Assembly (NCBI RefSeq): GCF_000517125.1
Contig: NZ_KI912155.1
Span: forward strand, 3,212,034-3,276,033
Origin: Arthrobacter sp. MA-N2
GTDB taxonomy: Bacteria; Actinomycetota; Actinomycetes; Actinomycetales; Micrococcaceae
Length of the DNA stretch: 64,000 nucleotides
Direction: 5' to 3'
In this document: positions 12,240 to 24,255 of the stretch, in pieces
How positions within the stretch are numbered: position 1 is the first letter of the stretch
How the letters are laid out: every line of letters begins with the position of its first letter
Notes under the pieces: model-generated
Seen by the model: only the letters and a program-made list of their open reading frames with translations
Database searches by the model: none
Told to the model about the DNA's origin: nothing
Position numbers and translations under genes: made by a program

Positions 12240-12650
12240 CTAGGCGAGCAGGGAAGGCTTCAGCGTCTGCAGGCGGCCGAGGAGGCCATTGATGAATGCG
12301 GGCGATTCATCGGTGGACATGGTCTTGGCCAGTGCCACGGCTTCGCTGACCGCGACACCGTCCGGGACGTCGTCGTTGTAGAGAAGTTCCCAAGCGCCGA
12401 TACGCAGGATGATGCGGTCAACGGCGGGCATCCGCTCCAAGGTCCAGCCTTGCGCGTAGGTCTGCAGGAATTCGTCGATAGTGGGCTGCATGGAAACCAC
12501 GCCCTCTACGATGTCCGTTGTGTATGGGTTGACCACGAGATCGGTCATTTCCCTGCGGGCCTTCAAGACCTCGAACGCGGAGGCGGAACGCTGCTCCGCT
12601 TCGAACAGTACTTCGAGGGCCCTTGTACGGGCCTTGCCACGGGCGCTCAC
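12240..12650 (-). CDS. nusB: Transcription antitermination factor NusB
   Basis: All-helical RNA-binding protein that binds boxA RNA with NusE in rRNA antitermination. The 136-residue product starts MSARGKARTRALEVLFEAEQR, the arginine-rich motif typical of the family, and has the later GVAVSEAVALAKTMSTDESPAFINGLLGRL signature split over residues 98-127. The GTG start shares one base with the efp stop (TAGTG). efp-nusB is a conserved pair. Confidence 0.96.
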   Translation of the reverse strand: MSARGKARTRALEVLFEAEQRSASAFEVLKARREMTDLVVNPYTTDIVEGVVSMQPTIDEFLQTYAQGWTLERMPAVDRIILRIGAWELLYNDDVPDGVAVSEAVALAKTMSTDESPAFINGLLGRLQTLKPSLLA

Positions 12651-13213
12651 TAGTCGTTGACCCGGCCCAGGTAGCTGCCGTCGCGGGTGTCGACCTTGAC
12701 CTTGGTGTTGTTCTCGACGAACAGGGGCACCTGGATCTCGTAGCCGGTCTCAAGTGTGGCCGGCTTGGTTCCGGCGGAGGAGCGGTCGCCCTGCAGGCCC
12801 GGCTCGGTGTACGTGATTTCGAGGACCACGCTAGGGGGTAGTTCAATGTAGAGCGGGGTGCCCTCGTGGATGGCGATGTTGACCATCTGGTTTTCCAGCA
12901 TGAAGTTGGTCGCATCGCCAACCGTGGCACCGGAAACGGTGATCTGGTCGAAGTCCTGGGTATCCATGAAGACGAAATCTGCACCGTCCTGGTACAAGTA
13001 CTGGTAATCGCGGCGATCCACCGTGGCGGTTTCAATCTTGAGGCCGGCGTTGAAGGTCTTGTCCACCACCTTGCCCGACATGACGTTGCGCATCTTGGTG
13101 CGCACGAACGCGCCGCCCTTGCCAGGCTTGACGTGCTGGAACTCAATGATGTTCCAGAGCTGGCCCTCGAGCTTCAGCACGGTTCCGTTCTTGATGTCAT
13201 TTGTGGTTGCCAC
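12650..13213 (-). CDS. efp: Elongation factor P
   Basis: Relieves ribosomes stalled at polyproline stretches. The 187-residue length is exact for the family. Three beta-barrel domains are recognisable: the KOW-like N domain with the acceptor loop [12 protein letters not shown] at about residues 30-41, the middle domain ([18 protein letters not shown]) and the C domain ending in [13 protein letters not shown]. The loop lysine (KPGKG) is present. No epmA/epmB or other modification gene is in the window. An ATG start at 13213 is used. It overlaps nusB by one base. Confidence 0.97.
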   Translation of the reverse strand: MATTNDIKNGTVLKLEGQLWNIIEFQHVKPGKGGAFVRTKMRNVMSGKVVDKTFNAGLKIETATVDRRDYQYLYQDGADFVFMDTQDFDQITVSGATVGDATNFMLENQMVNIAIHEGTPLYIELPPSVVLEITYTEPGLQGDRSSAGTKPATLETGYEIQVPLFVENNTKVKVDTRDGSYLGRVND

Positions 13214-13404
13214 TAGTATCCTCTGGTTTCTCTCACTGGTTCTAGCTACGCTCGCTGGCTTCCAGTCGACTATGCCAAGCAGGCATGCCTTGACGGCCGC
13301 CAGCGCGTATTTATCAAAAATCCAAAGACCATTCTACCGGCAAAAAGCACTCCGGCTGCAGCGGCCCTTGTCCAAGCGGGAGATTGTTCAGGCGGCGAAC
13401 CCGC

Positions 13405-15576
<2,172 letters not shown>

Positions 15577-15577
<1 letters not shown>

Positions 15578-16776
15578 TAGTGGCCAACCGAGTCCAAGGT
15601 TGCCGGGATGCTGTCCAGGTAACCCCGAAGGTTCCGGGCGGTTTCTGCGACCGAGTCCCCGCCGAACTTCTCAGCAACAGCTTCGGCAAGTACCAAGGCC
15701 ACCATGGCTTCGGCCACGACGCCTGCAGCCGGGACAGCACAGACGTCGGAGCGCTGGTGATGGGCCTTGGCGGCTTCACCTGTGCTGACGTCGATGGTCT
15801 TGAGTGCGCGCGGGACGGTGGCGATGGGCTTCATGGCGGCGCGGACACGCAGGACTTCGCCGATGCTCATGCCGCCTTCAATGCCACCGGCCCGATTGGT
15901 CTGGCGAACGATCCGGCCGGTGTCGTCCTTGACTATCTCATCGTGGGCGGCTGAGCCTCGGCGGGCTGCGGTGAGGAAGCCATCGCCCACTTCGACGCCC
16001 TTGATGGCTTGGATACCCATCAGGGCAGCAGCCAGTCGGGAATCGAGGCGACGGTCCCAGTGCACGTAGCTGCCCAGTCCCGGGGGAAGGCCGTAGGCCA
16101 AAACCTCGACAACACCGCCAAGGGTCTCGCCTTCCTTGTGTGCCGCGTCAACCTCGGCCACCATGGCGTTCGAGGTCTCGCGGTCGAAGCAACGCAGAGG
16201 ATCGGCGTCGAGCGCCAAAACGTCGGAGGGCACAGGCAGGGGACGGCCTTCCGGCACGGAGACGCTCGCAATGGAGACCGTGTGGCTGACGAGCTCGATA
16301 CCGAGCTGCTTTAGGAATTGGGCAGCAACAGTGCCCAACGCGACTCGCGTGGCGGTTTCCCGGGCGCTGGCCCGTTCCAGAACGGGGCGGGCCTCAGGAA
16401 ACCCGTACTTCTGCATGCCCGTGAAGTCCGCGTGCCCCGGCCGCGGACGGGTCAGGGGCGCATTGCGCGCCTGGTCGGCAAGGAGCGCCGGGTCCACGGG
16501 GTCGGCAGACATGATCTGCTCCCATTTGGGCCATTCCGTGTTGCCGATCTGGATGGCGACGGGTCCGCCCTGTGTGACGCCGTGACGCACACCCCCAAGG
16601 ATGCTCACTTCGTCCTGCTCGAATTTCATCCTGGCGCCACGGCCATAGCCCAGACGGCGGCGCGCCAAAGCGTCACGGATTTCCTCGCTGGTGAGTTCCA
16701 CACCGGCGGGAACGCCTTCAACAATTCCGAGCAGTGCCGGGCCATGGGATTCACCGGCGGTCAACCAACGCAACAT
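15577..16776 (-). CDS. aroC: Chorismate synthase
   Basis: Last shikimate step, converting EPSP to chorismate using reduced FMN. The product is 399 residues. Family signatures are [15 protein letters not shown] at the N terminus, [15 protein letters not shown], and [17 protein letters not shown], then the C-terminal [17 protein letters not shown]. The ATG start is 26 bases after the end of aroE, so the genes are probably one operon with mltG and ruvX. Confidence 0.98.
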
Positions 16777-16802
16777 ATATCCAATCCTGCCATGTAAGGC
16801 CC

Positions 16803-17657
16803 TTAGTAGACCCGCCGGGGAAGCCCGACTGAGTCACACATCACATCTATGACATCGGCCGTGACGTCAGCGCCGGAAAACAAACGGATTTGCTCCACGG
16901 CTTGATAGAGCAACATCTCGAGCCCAGGAACCACAACCCCACCCCGTGAATGCCATGCTTCGGCGATGCGGCTGGGCCACGGATCGTAGGCGACGTCGAG
17001 CAGGACACCCGCCGCGCCGTCGGACAGCCTGCCGAGCTGCGCGGCAATGCTGTCTGCCGCCCGCGGGGGAAGGGTGGAGATCACCAGATCGGCGCCCGCC
17101 ATCCCCTCGGCCGCCTCAGTCATGGGGCGGAGTTGAAGAGAGAGCCCGACGGCGGCAGCCGCGGCTTTCGCTTCGGCGGCACGTCCGGTGTCGCGCACGT
17201 AGACATCAACGTGGTGCGAACCGAGCTCCTGCAGCGCCGCGATGGCCGCGGCGGAAGTTCCGCCGCCGCCGAGAATAGCGGACTTCGGCTGCGCCCGGCC
17301 CCCTGCATTCCGGACAGCTTCCACGATGCCGGCCACATCCGTGTTGTGGCCAACCCGCCGCACACCGTGCGCTGTGGCTTCAAACGACACCGTATTGATG
17401 ACACCCAGGTGCAAACCGGCCCCACGGACTTCGTCGACTTCGTCCACCATGGCGGTCTTGAGCGGCATGGTCACCGACAAGCCGCACCAATTGTCCCTGT
17501 CCTCAAGGTCCGCCATGAAGGCGTGCAGCCGCTCGACAGTGACGTCGATCGCTGAGTAGTCGATGTCGAGCCCCAGCTTCGCGTAAGCCGCACGGTGGAG
17601 TGCCGGAGACTTGGAGTGGCTGATCGGGTGCCCCAGGACGGCGGCACGTCTACTCAC
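16803..17657 (-). CDS. aroE: Shikimate dehydrogenase
   Basis: NADPH-dependent reduction of 3-dehydroshikimate. The GTG at 17657 is chosen because it overlaps the mltG stop (GTGA) and gives a product starting [18 protein letters not shown], the normal family N terminus; the ten extra upstream codons are not conserved-looking. The substrate-binding SHSKSPALH, the catalytic lysine in TMPLKTA, and the aspartate in NTDVAGI are present, with a dinucleotide fold [11 protein letters not shown]. Length is 284 residues. Confidence 0.95.
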   Translation of the reverse strand: MSRRAAVLGHPISHSKSPALHRAAYAKLGLDIDYSAIDVTVERLHAFMADLEDRDNWCGLSVTMPLKTAMVDEVDEVRGAGLHLGVINTVSFEATAHGVRRVGHNTDVAGIVEAVRNAGGRAQPKSAILGGGGTSAAAIAALQELGSHHVDVYVRDTGRAAEAKAAAAAVGLSLQLRPMTEAAEGMAGADLVISTLPPRAADSIAAQLGRLSDGAAGVLLDVAYDPWPSRIAEAWHSRGGVVVPGLEMLLYQAVEQIRLFSGADVTADVIDVMCDSVGLPRRVY

Positions 17658-19267
17658 ACGCACCGCCCGGCGTTGGCAGCACACCATTGGTTGTATTGGT
17701 CAACGTACTTGAGGTGCTCCGCCAAGGTGCTGGAGAACTTCGTCTCCTTAGTGTCGAGGTTGATGGTCACCCAGTAGAGGTAGTTGTTTGCTGTCGGCTT
17801 CGCTGCAGCATCGATCGCCGTCTTGCCGGGCGAACCGATCGGACCGACAGGCAGGCCCACATTGGCGTAGGTGTTGTAGGGGTTGCTCTTGTCGGCCTTC
17901 TCGGCATCGGTCAAGTGGAACGTCTTGGTACCGAGGCCGTAGGTGACGGTGGCGTCCGACTGGATGAGGCCATTCGTCTCAGTGTTGCCCGGCTTGAGCC
18001 TGTTGTAGATGGCCCCGGCCACGTTCCCGTAGTCGGCCTGGCCGCCTTCAGCCTGGACGATGCTTGCGACCGTGATGGTCTTGTACTGCTGGGTGGGATC
18101 CGTGACGCCCTGCGCCTTGAGTTCATCGGTCGTGGCGGTCACGAGCTTCTGGAGGATGTCTTTCGCGGACGTTCCGAGGGGGAAGCGGTACTCCCCCGGC
18201 GCCAGGAAGCCTTCGAGATTTTTTGCCGGGGCGGGGACGCCGAACTGGGCCGGCGAATCGCTGAGTGCCTTCAACTCGGAGACGGGGATACCCGAGCCCT
18301 TGGAGATGGCGTCGAGCGACTCGCCGATGCGCAGCCCCGCGCTCAGCGCGAAGTACATGACTTTGGTGGAATCCTTGCCGAGGAGCACATTCACTGCATC
18401 TGAGTTCTTCATTTCCGTGCGGAAAGTGAAATCGCCGGGTGAGAGTTCACCACCGGCAGCAGTGAACGCAGCAAGGAACGTGTCGGCATTGGCAATGACG
18501 TGCTGGTTCTGGAGCGTGGTCGCGACCAGCTTGGGGCCGGAACCAGGGGCGACCGTCACGGTGACGGAGCCAGAGCCCGGGCCGGGGTAGTCGCTGACCT
18601 TGTCCATCCCGAGCAGTGGCTTCAGGAACTGCGCCCCGATCGCGACCGCTGCTACGAACACTGTGAGGCTGAGCAGCAGCGCGACGAGGCGACGCCGCCT
18701 GCGGACTTTCTTCGACGGAGCCTTTGGCACAGGCGTAGCGGCCGCCATGAGTTCATGGGGGTCATTCGTGTCGTGGAGTTCGTAATCAAAGGCAGGATCG
18801 TGGTGCTCATAAACTTCGTCATGCGCATGTGGATCGTGGAACTCTGCACCGTGCGCGTCCTCGTAGGCCGGAACAGCGGCGAAGTGCTCGACGTCGTGGG
18901 GCTCGGCAGTCTCCGGGTGCGCGTCTTCTGCGTGCTGAGCCACTTCGGCCTGGGGAGGCAAGATTTCGGAAGGAACGGATTCATTCTGGATGCCGTCGTC
19001 ACGGAGCTCGCCGTCACGGAGCTCGTAGGCGTGGAGCTCAGAGGCGTGGGAGCTCGCTTCCGCGTCGGCCGACGCGTAGTCCGGAACGTATGCCCGCTGT
19101 GGTTTCGGTACCGCTACAGGTTCAACGTGGACCGGCACAGGCGGTGGAAGTATTTCTCGGTTTTGGGTCTCCAGGAAGCGTTCCCTGGCACGGATTTCAC
19201 GACGAGTCAGCTGCCGGGTGCGGTCTTCTGAAGCGTCGTTGGAGGGGTCGTTGTTGACCGGGCTCAC
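17654..19267 (-). CDS. mltG: Endolytic murein transglycosylase MltG
   Basis: Membrane-anchored YceG-family enzyme that cuts nascent glycan strands and so ends peptidoglycan polymerisation. The product is 537 residues. It has an unusually long cytoplasmic N-terminal tail (1-190) rich in Glu, Asp and His, especially 105-172, then a basic RRRRR anchor, one membrane helix at about 194-213, a LysM-like region and the catalytic YceG domain with the Glu in ASIVQAEGGQADYGNVAGAIYNR (split motif) and QSDATVTYGLG. It overlaps ruvX and aroE by four bases each. Confidence 0.94.
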   Translation of the reverse strand: MSPVNNDPSNDASEDRTRQLTRREIRARERFLETQNREILPPPVPVHVEPVAVPKPQRAYVPDYASADAEASSHASELHAYELRDGELRDDGIQNESVPSEILPPQAEVAQHAEDAHPETAEPHDVEHFAAVPAYEDAHGAEFHDPHAHDEVYEHHDPAFDYELHDTNDPHELMAAATPVPKAPSKKVRRRRRLVALLLSLTVFVAAVAIGAQFLKPLLGMDKVSDYPGPGSGSVTVTVAPGSGPKLVATTLQNQHVIANADTFLAAFTAAGGELSPGDFTFRTEMKNSDAVNVLLGKDSTKVMYFALSAGLRIGESLDAISKGSGIPVSELKALSDSPAQFGVPAPAKNLEGFLAPGEYRFPLGTSAKDILQKLVTATTDELKAQGVTDPTQQYKTITVASIVQAEGGQADYGNVAGAIYNRLKPGNTETNGLIQSDATVTYGLGTKTFHLTDAEKADKSNPYNTYANVGLPVGPIGSPGKTAIDAAAKPTANNYLYWVTINLDTKETKFSSTLAEHLKYVDQYNQWCAANAGRCV

Positions 19268-19854
19268 AATTGTCTTCCCCTCGTTCGAGAGTGTGGATCA
19301 ATGTCGGAGGATTGCAGCGGCGCCGTGGCACCGTCAACATGTTGGAGCGGCAACGGCGCCTGCACGCGCCTGCCCACATCTGCACCTCTGGCTTTTTGCA
19401 TGTCGATCGCGTGCTGCAGAATTCCGGCAGCGGCAACCTGATCCACCACTTTACGATGATCTTTGCTGCTCATGCCAGCTTCATGGAGATTGCGGTGGGC
19501 CGTCACGGTACTGAGCCGCTCGTCAATCAGGTTGACAGGAACGTCAAGTCCGCGCCGCTGCAAGTGAGCGGCAAGCAACTCGGCGTAGTCGCTGGCCATG
19601 ACCGCGGACGCGTGTTCCTCACCCTTCATCGTTCGAGGCAGGCCGACAAAGATCTGGACGACGCTGAGCTCGGCAGCCTGCCGGACAATGACCCCGATAT
19701 CGGAATTTTTCTTGGCGTCCCGGCTCACGGTCTTGAACGGCGTAGCCAGGATCCCGTCGGGATCACAGATGGCAACGCCCACACGGACAGTGCCGACGTC
19801 TACCCCCAGCTTGGTGCCCCGCGGGTAGTCGTCGTTGCTCGCAATGGCCTCCAA
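19264..19854 (-). CDS. ruvX: Putative pre-16S rRNA nuclease / Holliday junction resolvase-like YqgF
   Basis: RNase H-fold protein; in E. coli the homologue helps mature the 16S rRNA 5' end. The 196-residue product has the first catalytic aspartate in LGVDVGTVRVGVAI, the VGLPRTMKGEEHASA block, and the last acidic motif in NLIDERLSTVTAH. A C-terminal tail of about 35 residues beyond the fold (PLPLQHVDGATAP onward) is unlike typical YqgF and of unknown use. It is two bases after alaS and overlaps mltG. Confidence 0.93.
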   Translation of the reverse strand: MEAIASNDDYPRGTKLGVDVGTVRVGVAICDPDGILATPFKTVSRDAKKNSDIGVIVRQAAELSVVQIFVGLPRTMKGEEHASAVMASDYAELLAAHLQRRGLDVPVNLIDERLSTVTAHRNLHEAGMSSKDHRKVVDQVAAAGILQHAIDMQKARGADVGRRVQAPLPLQHVDGATAPLQSSDIDPHSRTRGRQL

Positions 19855-19856
19855 GA

Positions 19857-22535
19857 TCAGCGCTTGGCGATCGCGTCCACAACGGCCGCAAGGGCCGGTG
19901 CGATCTTCGAGGGGTCGGTTCCGCCGCCTTGTGCGACGTCGTCCTTGCCACCACCACCGCCGCCGAGTATTCCTGCAGCCACCCGCACAAGGGCACCCGC
20001 CTTGACGCCTGCTTCGCGGGCCGCTTCGTTGGTCGCCACGATAATCACGGGACGGTCGCTGCTGACACCCGCCACTGCCACGGTGGACGCGTCGGAGCCG
20101 AGCCGGTTGCGCAGGTCCATGGCGAGGCCGCGGAGGTCGTCCGCTCCCCCGACCTGTCCGGCGTCGTGCGCGACTACCCGTACACCGGCGGCATCCTGCG
20201 CCGTGGCAACGAGGTTCGCCGCGGCCGCGGTCAGCTGTTCTTTCCGGAGGCGGTCAAGTTCTTTCTCGGTCGCCTTGAGCTTAGCCAAGGTGCTGGAGAT
20301 CCGGTCCGCCAACTGGCCCGACGGAACCTTGAGCATCTCGGTCAGCTCGGTGACCAAGGCGCGCTCGGCAGCAAGGTGCCGGAAGGCGTCAAGGCCGACG
20401 AAGGCTTCCACGCGGCGGTTTCCCGAGCCGACAGACTGTTCGCCGAGCAAAGAGAGGCTACCGATGAGGGACGTGTTGGCCACGTGGGTACCACCGCAGA
20501 GTTCGCGGGACCATGCCCCGTCGATCTCCACGACGCGAACCTCGCTGCCGTAGTTCTCCCCGAACAAGGCCATTGCGCCCAAAGCCTTGGCCTCGGCGAG
20601 GCCCATGACCTTGGTGTCCACCCGGAAGTTGTTCCGGATAGCAATGTTTGAGACCTCTTCAATCTCGGACTTCGTGGCTGGGCTCAGCCCCTCGCCCCAG
20701 GCGAAGTCGAAGCGCAAGTAGCCGGCCTTGTTGAAAGAACCACGCTGGGTGGCTTCCGGGCCAAGGATCTGGTGCAGGGCCGCGTGCACGATGTGGGTGC
20801 CGGTGTGCGCCTGTTCTGCAGCGTGGCGTCGCTCGCGGTCGACGGCGGCACGCACCAGCGCGTCCGAGGCGATCTCCCCTTCGCGGACGATCGCCTTGTG
20901 GACGCTCAGGCCCTTCACGGGGCGCTGGACATCGAGAACTTCGACCACGAAGCCGTCGCCGGTGATGAGTCCCTTGTCGGCAGACTGGCCGCCTGCTTCG
21001 GCGTAGAACGGAGTTTCGTCGAGCACGAGCTCGATTTCGTCGCCCGTGGAAGCGTGGGCGACGCGCTTTCCGGAGCTGACGATGCCACGGACGCGGGCTT
21101 CCCCTTCCAACTCGGTGTAGCCCGTGAAGACGGTCGCGCCTTCTGCCAGGAGCTCCTGGAAGGCCGAGACATCGGCGTGGCCGCCCTTCTTGGACTTGGC
21201 GTCGGCCTGGGCGCGCTGACGCTGTTCCAGCATGAGGCTGCGGAATTCAGCCTCGTCAACCTTCAGCCCGGCTTCCTCGGCCATTTCGAGGGTGAGATCG
21301 ATCGGGAATCCGTACGTGTCATGCAGCGCGAAGGCATCTTCGCCGGACAACGGCTTACCGGCGGCTTTAGAGAGCACCACGGCTTCCTCCAGGCGCGCAG
21401 TACCTGAAGCGATGGTGCGGAGGAAAGCCCTCTCTTCGGCGTAGGCGATACGACTGATGCGGTCGAAGTCGGTCTCCACCATAGGGTAGACGCCCTTCAT
21501 GGCGTCGCGGGATGCCGGAAGCAGCTGCGGGAGGCAGGCTTCTTCGACGCCGAGGAGGCGCATGGCACGGACGGCACGTCGGATGAGCCGGCGCAGCACG
21601 TAGCCGCGGCCCTCATTGGACGGGGACACGCCGTCGGAGATCAGCATAAGGGCCGAACGGATATGGTCGCCGACGACCCGCATGCGGACATCGTCCGTGT
21701 GGTGTGGATCGTCAGCGGACTCGGCCGAAGTGTATTCCTTGCCGGAGAGCGCTGCGGCCTTGTCGATGACCGGACGGACCTGGTCGGTCTCGTACATGTT
21801 CTCGACGCCTTGCAGGATCATCGCGAGGCGCTCCATACCGAGGCCTGTGTCGATGTTCTTCTTGGGCAGTTCGCCCACAATGTCGAAGTCCACCTTTGAG
21901 CGGACGTTGTCAATCTGGTACTGCATGAACACCAGGTTCCAGATCTCCACGTAGCGGTTCTCGTCCGCAATGGGGCCGCCTTCGGCACCATAGGCAGGAC
22001 CGCGGTCGTAGTAGATTTCCGAGCACGGACCGGCAGGTCCGGGCTGTCCCGTGGACCAGTAATTGTCGGCCTTGCCCATGCGCTGGATGCGCTCGGCCGG
22101 GATGCCGGTGTTCTTCAGCCACAATTCCTGGGCTTCGTCGTCTTCTTCGTAGACAGTTACCCAGAGACGCTCAACGTCAAGTCCGTAGCCGCCGTCGTCG
22201 ATGCTCTTGGTGAGCAATTCGAAGGCGAACTTGATGGCGTCTTCCTTGAAATAGTCCCCGAAGGAGAAGTTGCCGCACATCTGGAAGAACGTGCCGTGGC
22301 GGGCAGTCTTTCCCACTTCCTCGATGTCCCCGGTGCGGATGCACTTCTGGACGCTCGTGGCGCGTTTGAAGGGCGGCTCTTCGCGGGCGGTCAGGTAAGG
22401 AATGAACGGAACCATGCCGGCCACAGTGAAAAGCAGGGAAGGGTCGCTGGATACAAGCGACGCGGAGGGCACGGCTGTGTGGCCCTTGCTGACAAAAAAG
22501 TCCACCCAGCGTTTGGTGATCTCCTGCGACTTCAT
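19857..22535 (-). CDS. alaS: Alanyl-tRNA synthetase
   Basis: Charges tRNA-Ala and edits Ser/Gly. The ATG at 22535 is used, starting MKSQEITKRWVDFFVSKGH, the standard N terminus (892 residues); an upstream extension of 22 codons is not supported. Motifs include PSLLFTVAGMVPFIPYL, the editing-domain zinc site HTGTHIVHAAL and RELCGGTHVANTSLIG, and the C-terminal DHHA1 domain ending GGGGGGKDDVAQGGG. A weak Shine-Dalgarno (AGAAGGG) lies about 12 bases upstream. It leads the alaS-ruvX-mltG-aro run. Confidence 0.97.
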   Translation of the reverse strand: MKSQEITKRWVDFFVSKGHTAVPSASLVSSDPSLLFTVAGMVPFIPYLTAREEPPFKRATSVQKCIRTGDIEEVGKTARHGTFFQMCGNFSFGDYFKEDAIKFAFELLTKSIDDGGYGLDVERLWVTVYEEDDEAQELWLKNTGIPAERIQRMGKADNYWSTGQPGPAGPCSEIYYDRGPAYGAEGGPIADENRYVEIWNLVFMQYQIDNVRSKVDFDIVGELPKKNIDTGLGMERLAMILQGVENMYETDQVRPVIDKAAALSGKEYTSAESADDPHHTDDVRMRVVGDHIRSALMLISDGVSPSNEGRGYVLRRLIRRAVRAMRLLGVEEACLPQLLPASRDAMKGVYPMVETDFDRISRIAYAEERAFLRTIASGTARLEEAVVLSKAAGKPLSGEDAFALHDTYGFPIDLTLEMAEEAGLKVDEAEFRSLMLEQRQRAQADAKSKKGGHADVSAFQELLAEGATVFTGYTELEGEARVRGIVSSGKRVAHASTGDEIELVLDETPFYAEAGGQSADKGLITGDGFVVEVLDVQRPVKGLSVHKAIVREGEIASDALVRAAVDRERRHAAEQAHTGTHIVHAALHQILGPEATQRGSFNKAGYLRFDFAWGEGLSPATKSEIEEVSNIAIRNNFRVDTKVMGLAEAKALGAMALFGENYGSEVRVVEIDGAWSRELCGGTHVANTSLIGSLSLLGEQSVGSGNRRVEAFVGLDAFRHLAAERALVTELTEMLKVPSGQLADRISSTLAKLKATEKELDRLRKEQLTAAAANLVATAQDAAGVRVVAHDAGQVGGADDLRGLAMDLRNRLGSDASTVAVAGVSSDRPVIIVATNEAAREAGVKAGALVRVAAGILGGGGGGKDDVAQGGGTDPSKIAPALAAVVDAIAKR

Positions 22536-22670
22536 TAGCTGATTACTTACCCTTCTCAATTCACTGCACATGAGTTTGTGCGCGGTTCTGGCATGTGCCA
22601 TTGCCGCAGCTTCTAATTCTGCCCTGTTGACGGCCGCTTGGGCGAACCGCGGCAGCTTGTACCGCGGCTG

Positions 22671-22901
22671 CTAGCGCCTATCGGCGTCCGGCTCGTTGAC
22701 GCCGAGTGCGGCCCGGAGCTCGCCTTCGCGTTCACTCATTCCGGCTCGCACTGCGTCGGCAAAGTCGTACACACCATCAGCCAGGCGAGCTACGGCGCGG
22801 TTCAGGCCGTCGGGTCCGATATTGGCCCGTGCTTCGGTGAACTTGCGGAAGGCGATGACACCGATTGCCATACCGATCCCCATCCAGACGATTCTTTTCA
22901 C
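22671..22901 (-). CDS. Small single-span membrane protein (DUF6167-like)
   Basis: 76 residues from the GTG at 22901, which has AGGA five bases upstream; longer frames would run into the neighbouring gene. It begins VKRIVWMGIGMAIGVIAFRK, a single membrane helix, followed by a soluble helical segment ARLADGVYDFADAVRAGMSEREGELRAAL. It resembles the small YtxH/DUF6167-type proteins found next to a DUF948 gene and alaS in actinobacteria. Function is unknown. About 40 bases separate it from the DUF948 gene, and 135 bases separate it from alaS. Confidence 0.8.
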   Translation of the reverse strand: MKRIVWMGIGMAIGVIAFRKFTEARANIGPDGLNRAVARLADGVYDFADAVRAGMSEREGELRAALGVNEPDADRR

Positions 22902-22941
22902 AATATTCCTGACGTACGAAGGCCGAGATTGACGAACGGAT

Positions 22942-23322
22942 TCAGCGGCTGCGACGGCCGCTGCGCGGTTTACGGCGGTTGGCAAAGGCCGAACGCACTC
23001 CATAGCTGAATGCAGCCACCTTGATAAGGGGCGAACCGACCGTCGCTGCCACCAGCGAGGACAACGCCGAGATGTTGGCGGAGGCATCAGAGACGTTGGA
23101 GGTGATGCCATCCACCTTCTTCAGCTGCTGGTTCGTGGTGGAAACGGTCGCTGTGACTTCGTCCATCAGGGGCGTCGCTCCGTCGCTCAAAGAGCGGATG
23201 GAAGTGCGGACTTCATCAAAGACGCGCCCAAGTTTGAGGATCGGCACAGCCAACAGCAGCACAAGGAGCGCGAAAACTCCGGCCGCGATCAGGCCTGCAA
23301 TATCGCCACCAGTCATGGACAC
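22942..23322 (-). CDS. DUF948 membrane protein
   Basis: 126 residues: one N-terminal membrane helix (IAGLIAAGVFALLVLLLAVP, about 9-28), then a heptad-like coiled region with many Thr/Ser/Val (SLSDGATPLMDEVTATVST and TNQQLKKVDGITSNVSDAS) and a short basic tail (RRKPRSGRRSR). This is the DUF948 pattern, a family of unknown role with a methyl-accepting-protein-like coiled coil. It probably works with the small membrane protein encoded next to it. A second ATG two codons in is an alternative start. Confidence 0.88.
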   Translation of the reverse strand: MSMTGGDIAGLIAAGVFALLVLLLAVPILKLGRVFDEVRTSIRSLSDGATPLMDEVTATVSTTNQQLKKVDGITSNVSDASANISALSSLVAATVGSPLIKVAAFSYGVRSAFANRRKPRSGRRSR

Positions 23323-23409
23323 TCATCTCCTAGCATTTGTTGCGTAGCGGGTGGACGCGCCGCGCGGTTCTGCGCAAGCACTCCCGGCGTGGCTTCCCCA
23401 AGTACCTTA

Positions 23410-23453
23410 CATACAAAGAAGCCCGCGGCGCGTGCCACGGGCTTCTTTGTATG
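23410..23453 (-). terminator. Intrinsic terminator after rpsD
   Basis: A perfect 15-bp stem (23411-23425 with 23438-23452, ATACAAAGAAGCCCG) around a 12-base loop lies 12 bases after the rpsD stop. The 3' arm read from the minus strand is T-rich inside the stem. It isolates rpsD from the DUF948 gene. Confidence 0.8.
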
Positions 23454-23464
23454 CGCGCTGGAAT

Positions 23465-24085
23465 TTAGCGAGCGTAGAATTCGACGACGAGCTGCTCTTC
23501 GCAGGTCACGGGGACCTCAGAGCGCTTCGGGCGGCGAACCAGGCGAGCCTGGAGGGCGTCGATCTTGACGTCCAGGTAAGCCGGAACGACGTTCAAGACG
23601 TGTGCGCCGGCAGCTGCAACCTGGAACGGAGCCATGACTTCGCTGCGGCTGTGAACGTGGATGAGCTGACCTTCCGCAACGCGGAATGACGGGCGGTCCA
23701 CGCGGATGCCATCAACGAGGATGTGGCGGTGCACAACCAGCTGGCGGGCCTGGGCGATGGTGCGGGCAAAGCCGGCACGCAGCACGAGGGCGTCAAGACG
23801 CATTTCGAGCAGCTCGATCAGGTTCTCACCGGTCAGGCCCTTGGTGCGGCGTGCTTCTTCGAAGGCACGGGTCATCTGGGCTTCGCGGATGCCGTACTGA
23901 GCGCGCAGACGCTGCTTTTCGCGCAGACGTACAGCGTAGTCAGAGTCCTGCTTCTTGCGGGCACGGCCATGCTCACCGGGGCCGTACGGACGGCGCTCCA
24001 TGTACTTGGCGGCCTTGGGAGTCAGAGCGATGCCGAGTGCACGCGAAAGACGTGCGGTACGGCGAGCACGAGTGTTGTTAGCCAC
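23465..24085 (-). CDS. rpsD: 30S ribosomal protein S4
   Basis: Primary 16S rRNA-binding protein that nucleates 30S assembly. The 206-residue product has the basic N-terminal region RRTARLSRALGIALTPKAAKY, MERRPYGPGEHGRARKK, and the S4 RNA-binding domain from about residue 95 (RLDALVLRAGFARTIAQARQ, LVVHRHILVDGIRVDRPSF). It has the Zn-free form (no N-terminal cysteine cluster). It stands alone with its own terminator and a ~170-bp upstream spacer for its promoter, as usual in actinobacteria where rpsD is outside the main ribosomal operons. Confidence 0.98.
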   Translation of the reverse strand: MANNTRARRTARLSRALGIALTPKAAKYMERRPYGPGEHGRARKKQDSDYAVRLREKQRLRAQYGIREAQMTRAFEEARRTKGLTGENLIELLEMRLDALVLRAGFARTIAQARQLVVHRHILVDGIRVDRPSFRVAEGQLIHVHSRSEVMAPFQVAAAGAHVLNVVPAYLDVKIDALQARLVRRPKRSEVPVTCEEQLVVEFYAR

Positions 24086-24255
24086 TTGTGTCCTTCCAAT
24101 ATCTGCGGTGTGTCAGTGTTACTGGCCTCCATGAGGGAGAGCATCGGCCAACCGCTGCCTTTTGCTACGGGGCGCAGGGCACAACATCAGAAGCTACGTT
24201 CTGAAGGATTGTGCGTCCGTGCCTTGCCAGACAAGCATCTAGCCTACCATGACGG

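Noticed and set aside
13214..13404. Missing gene between efp and the TPR gene
   Set aside because: Only a 6-bp hairpin and no supportable frame; the spacer is too short for the aminopeptidase gene found here in some relatives.
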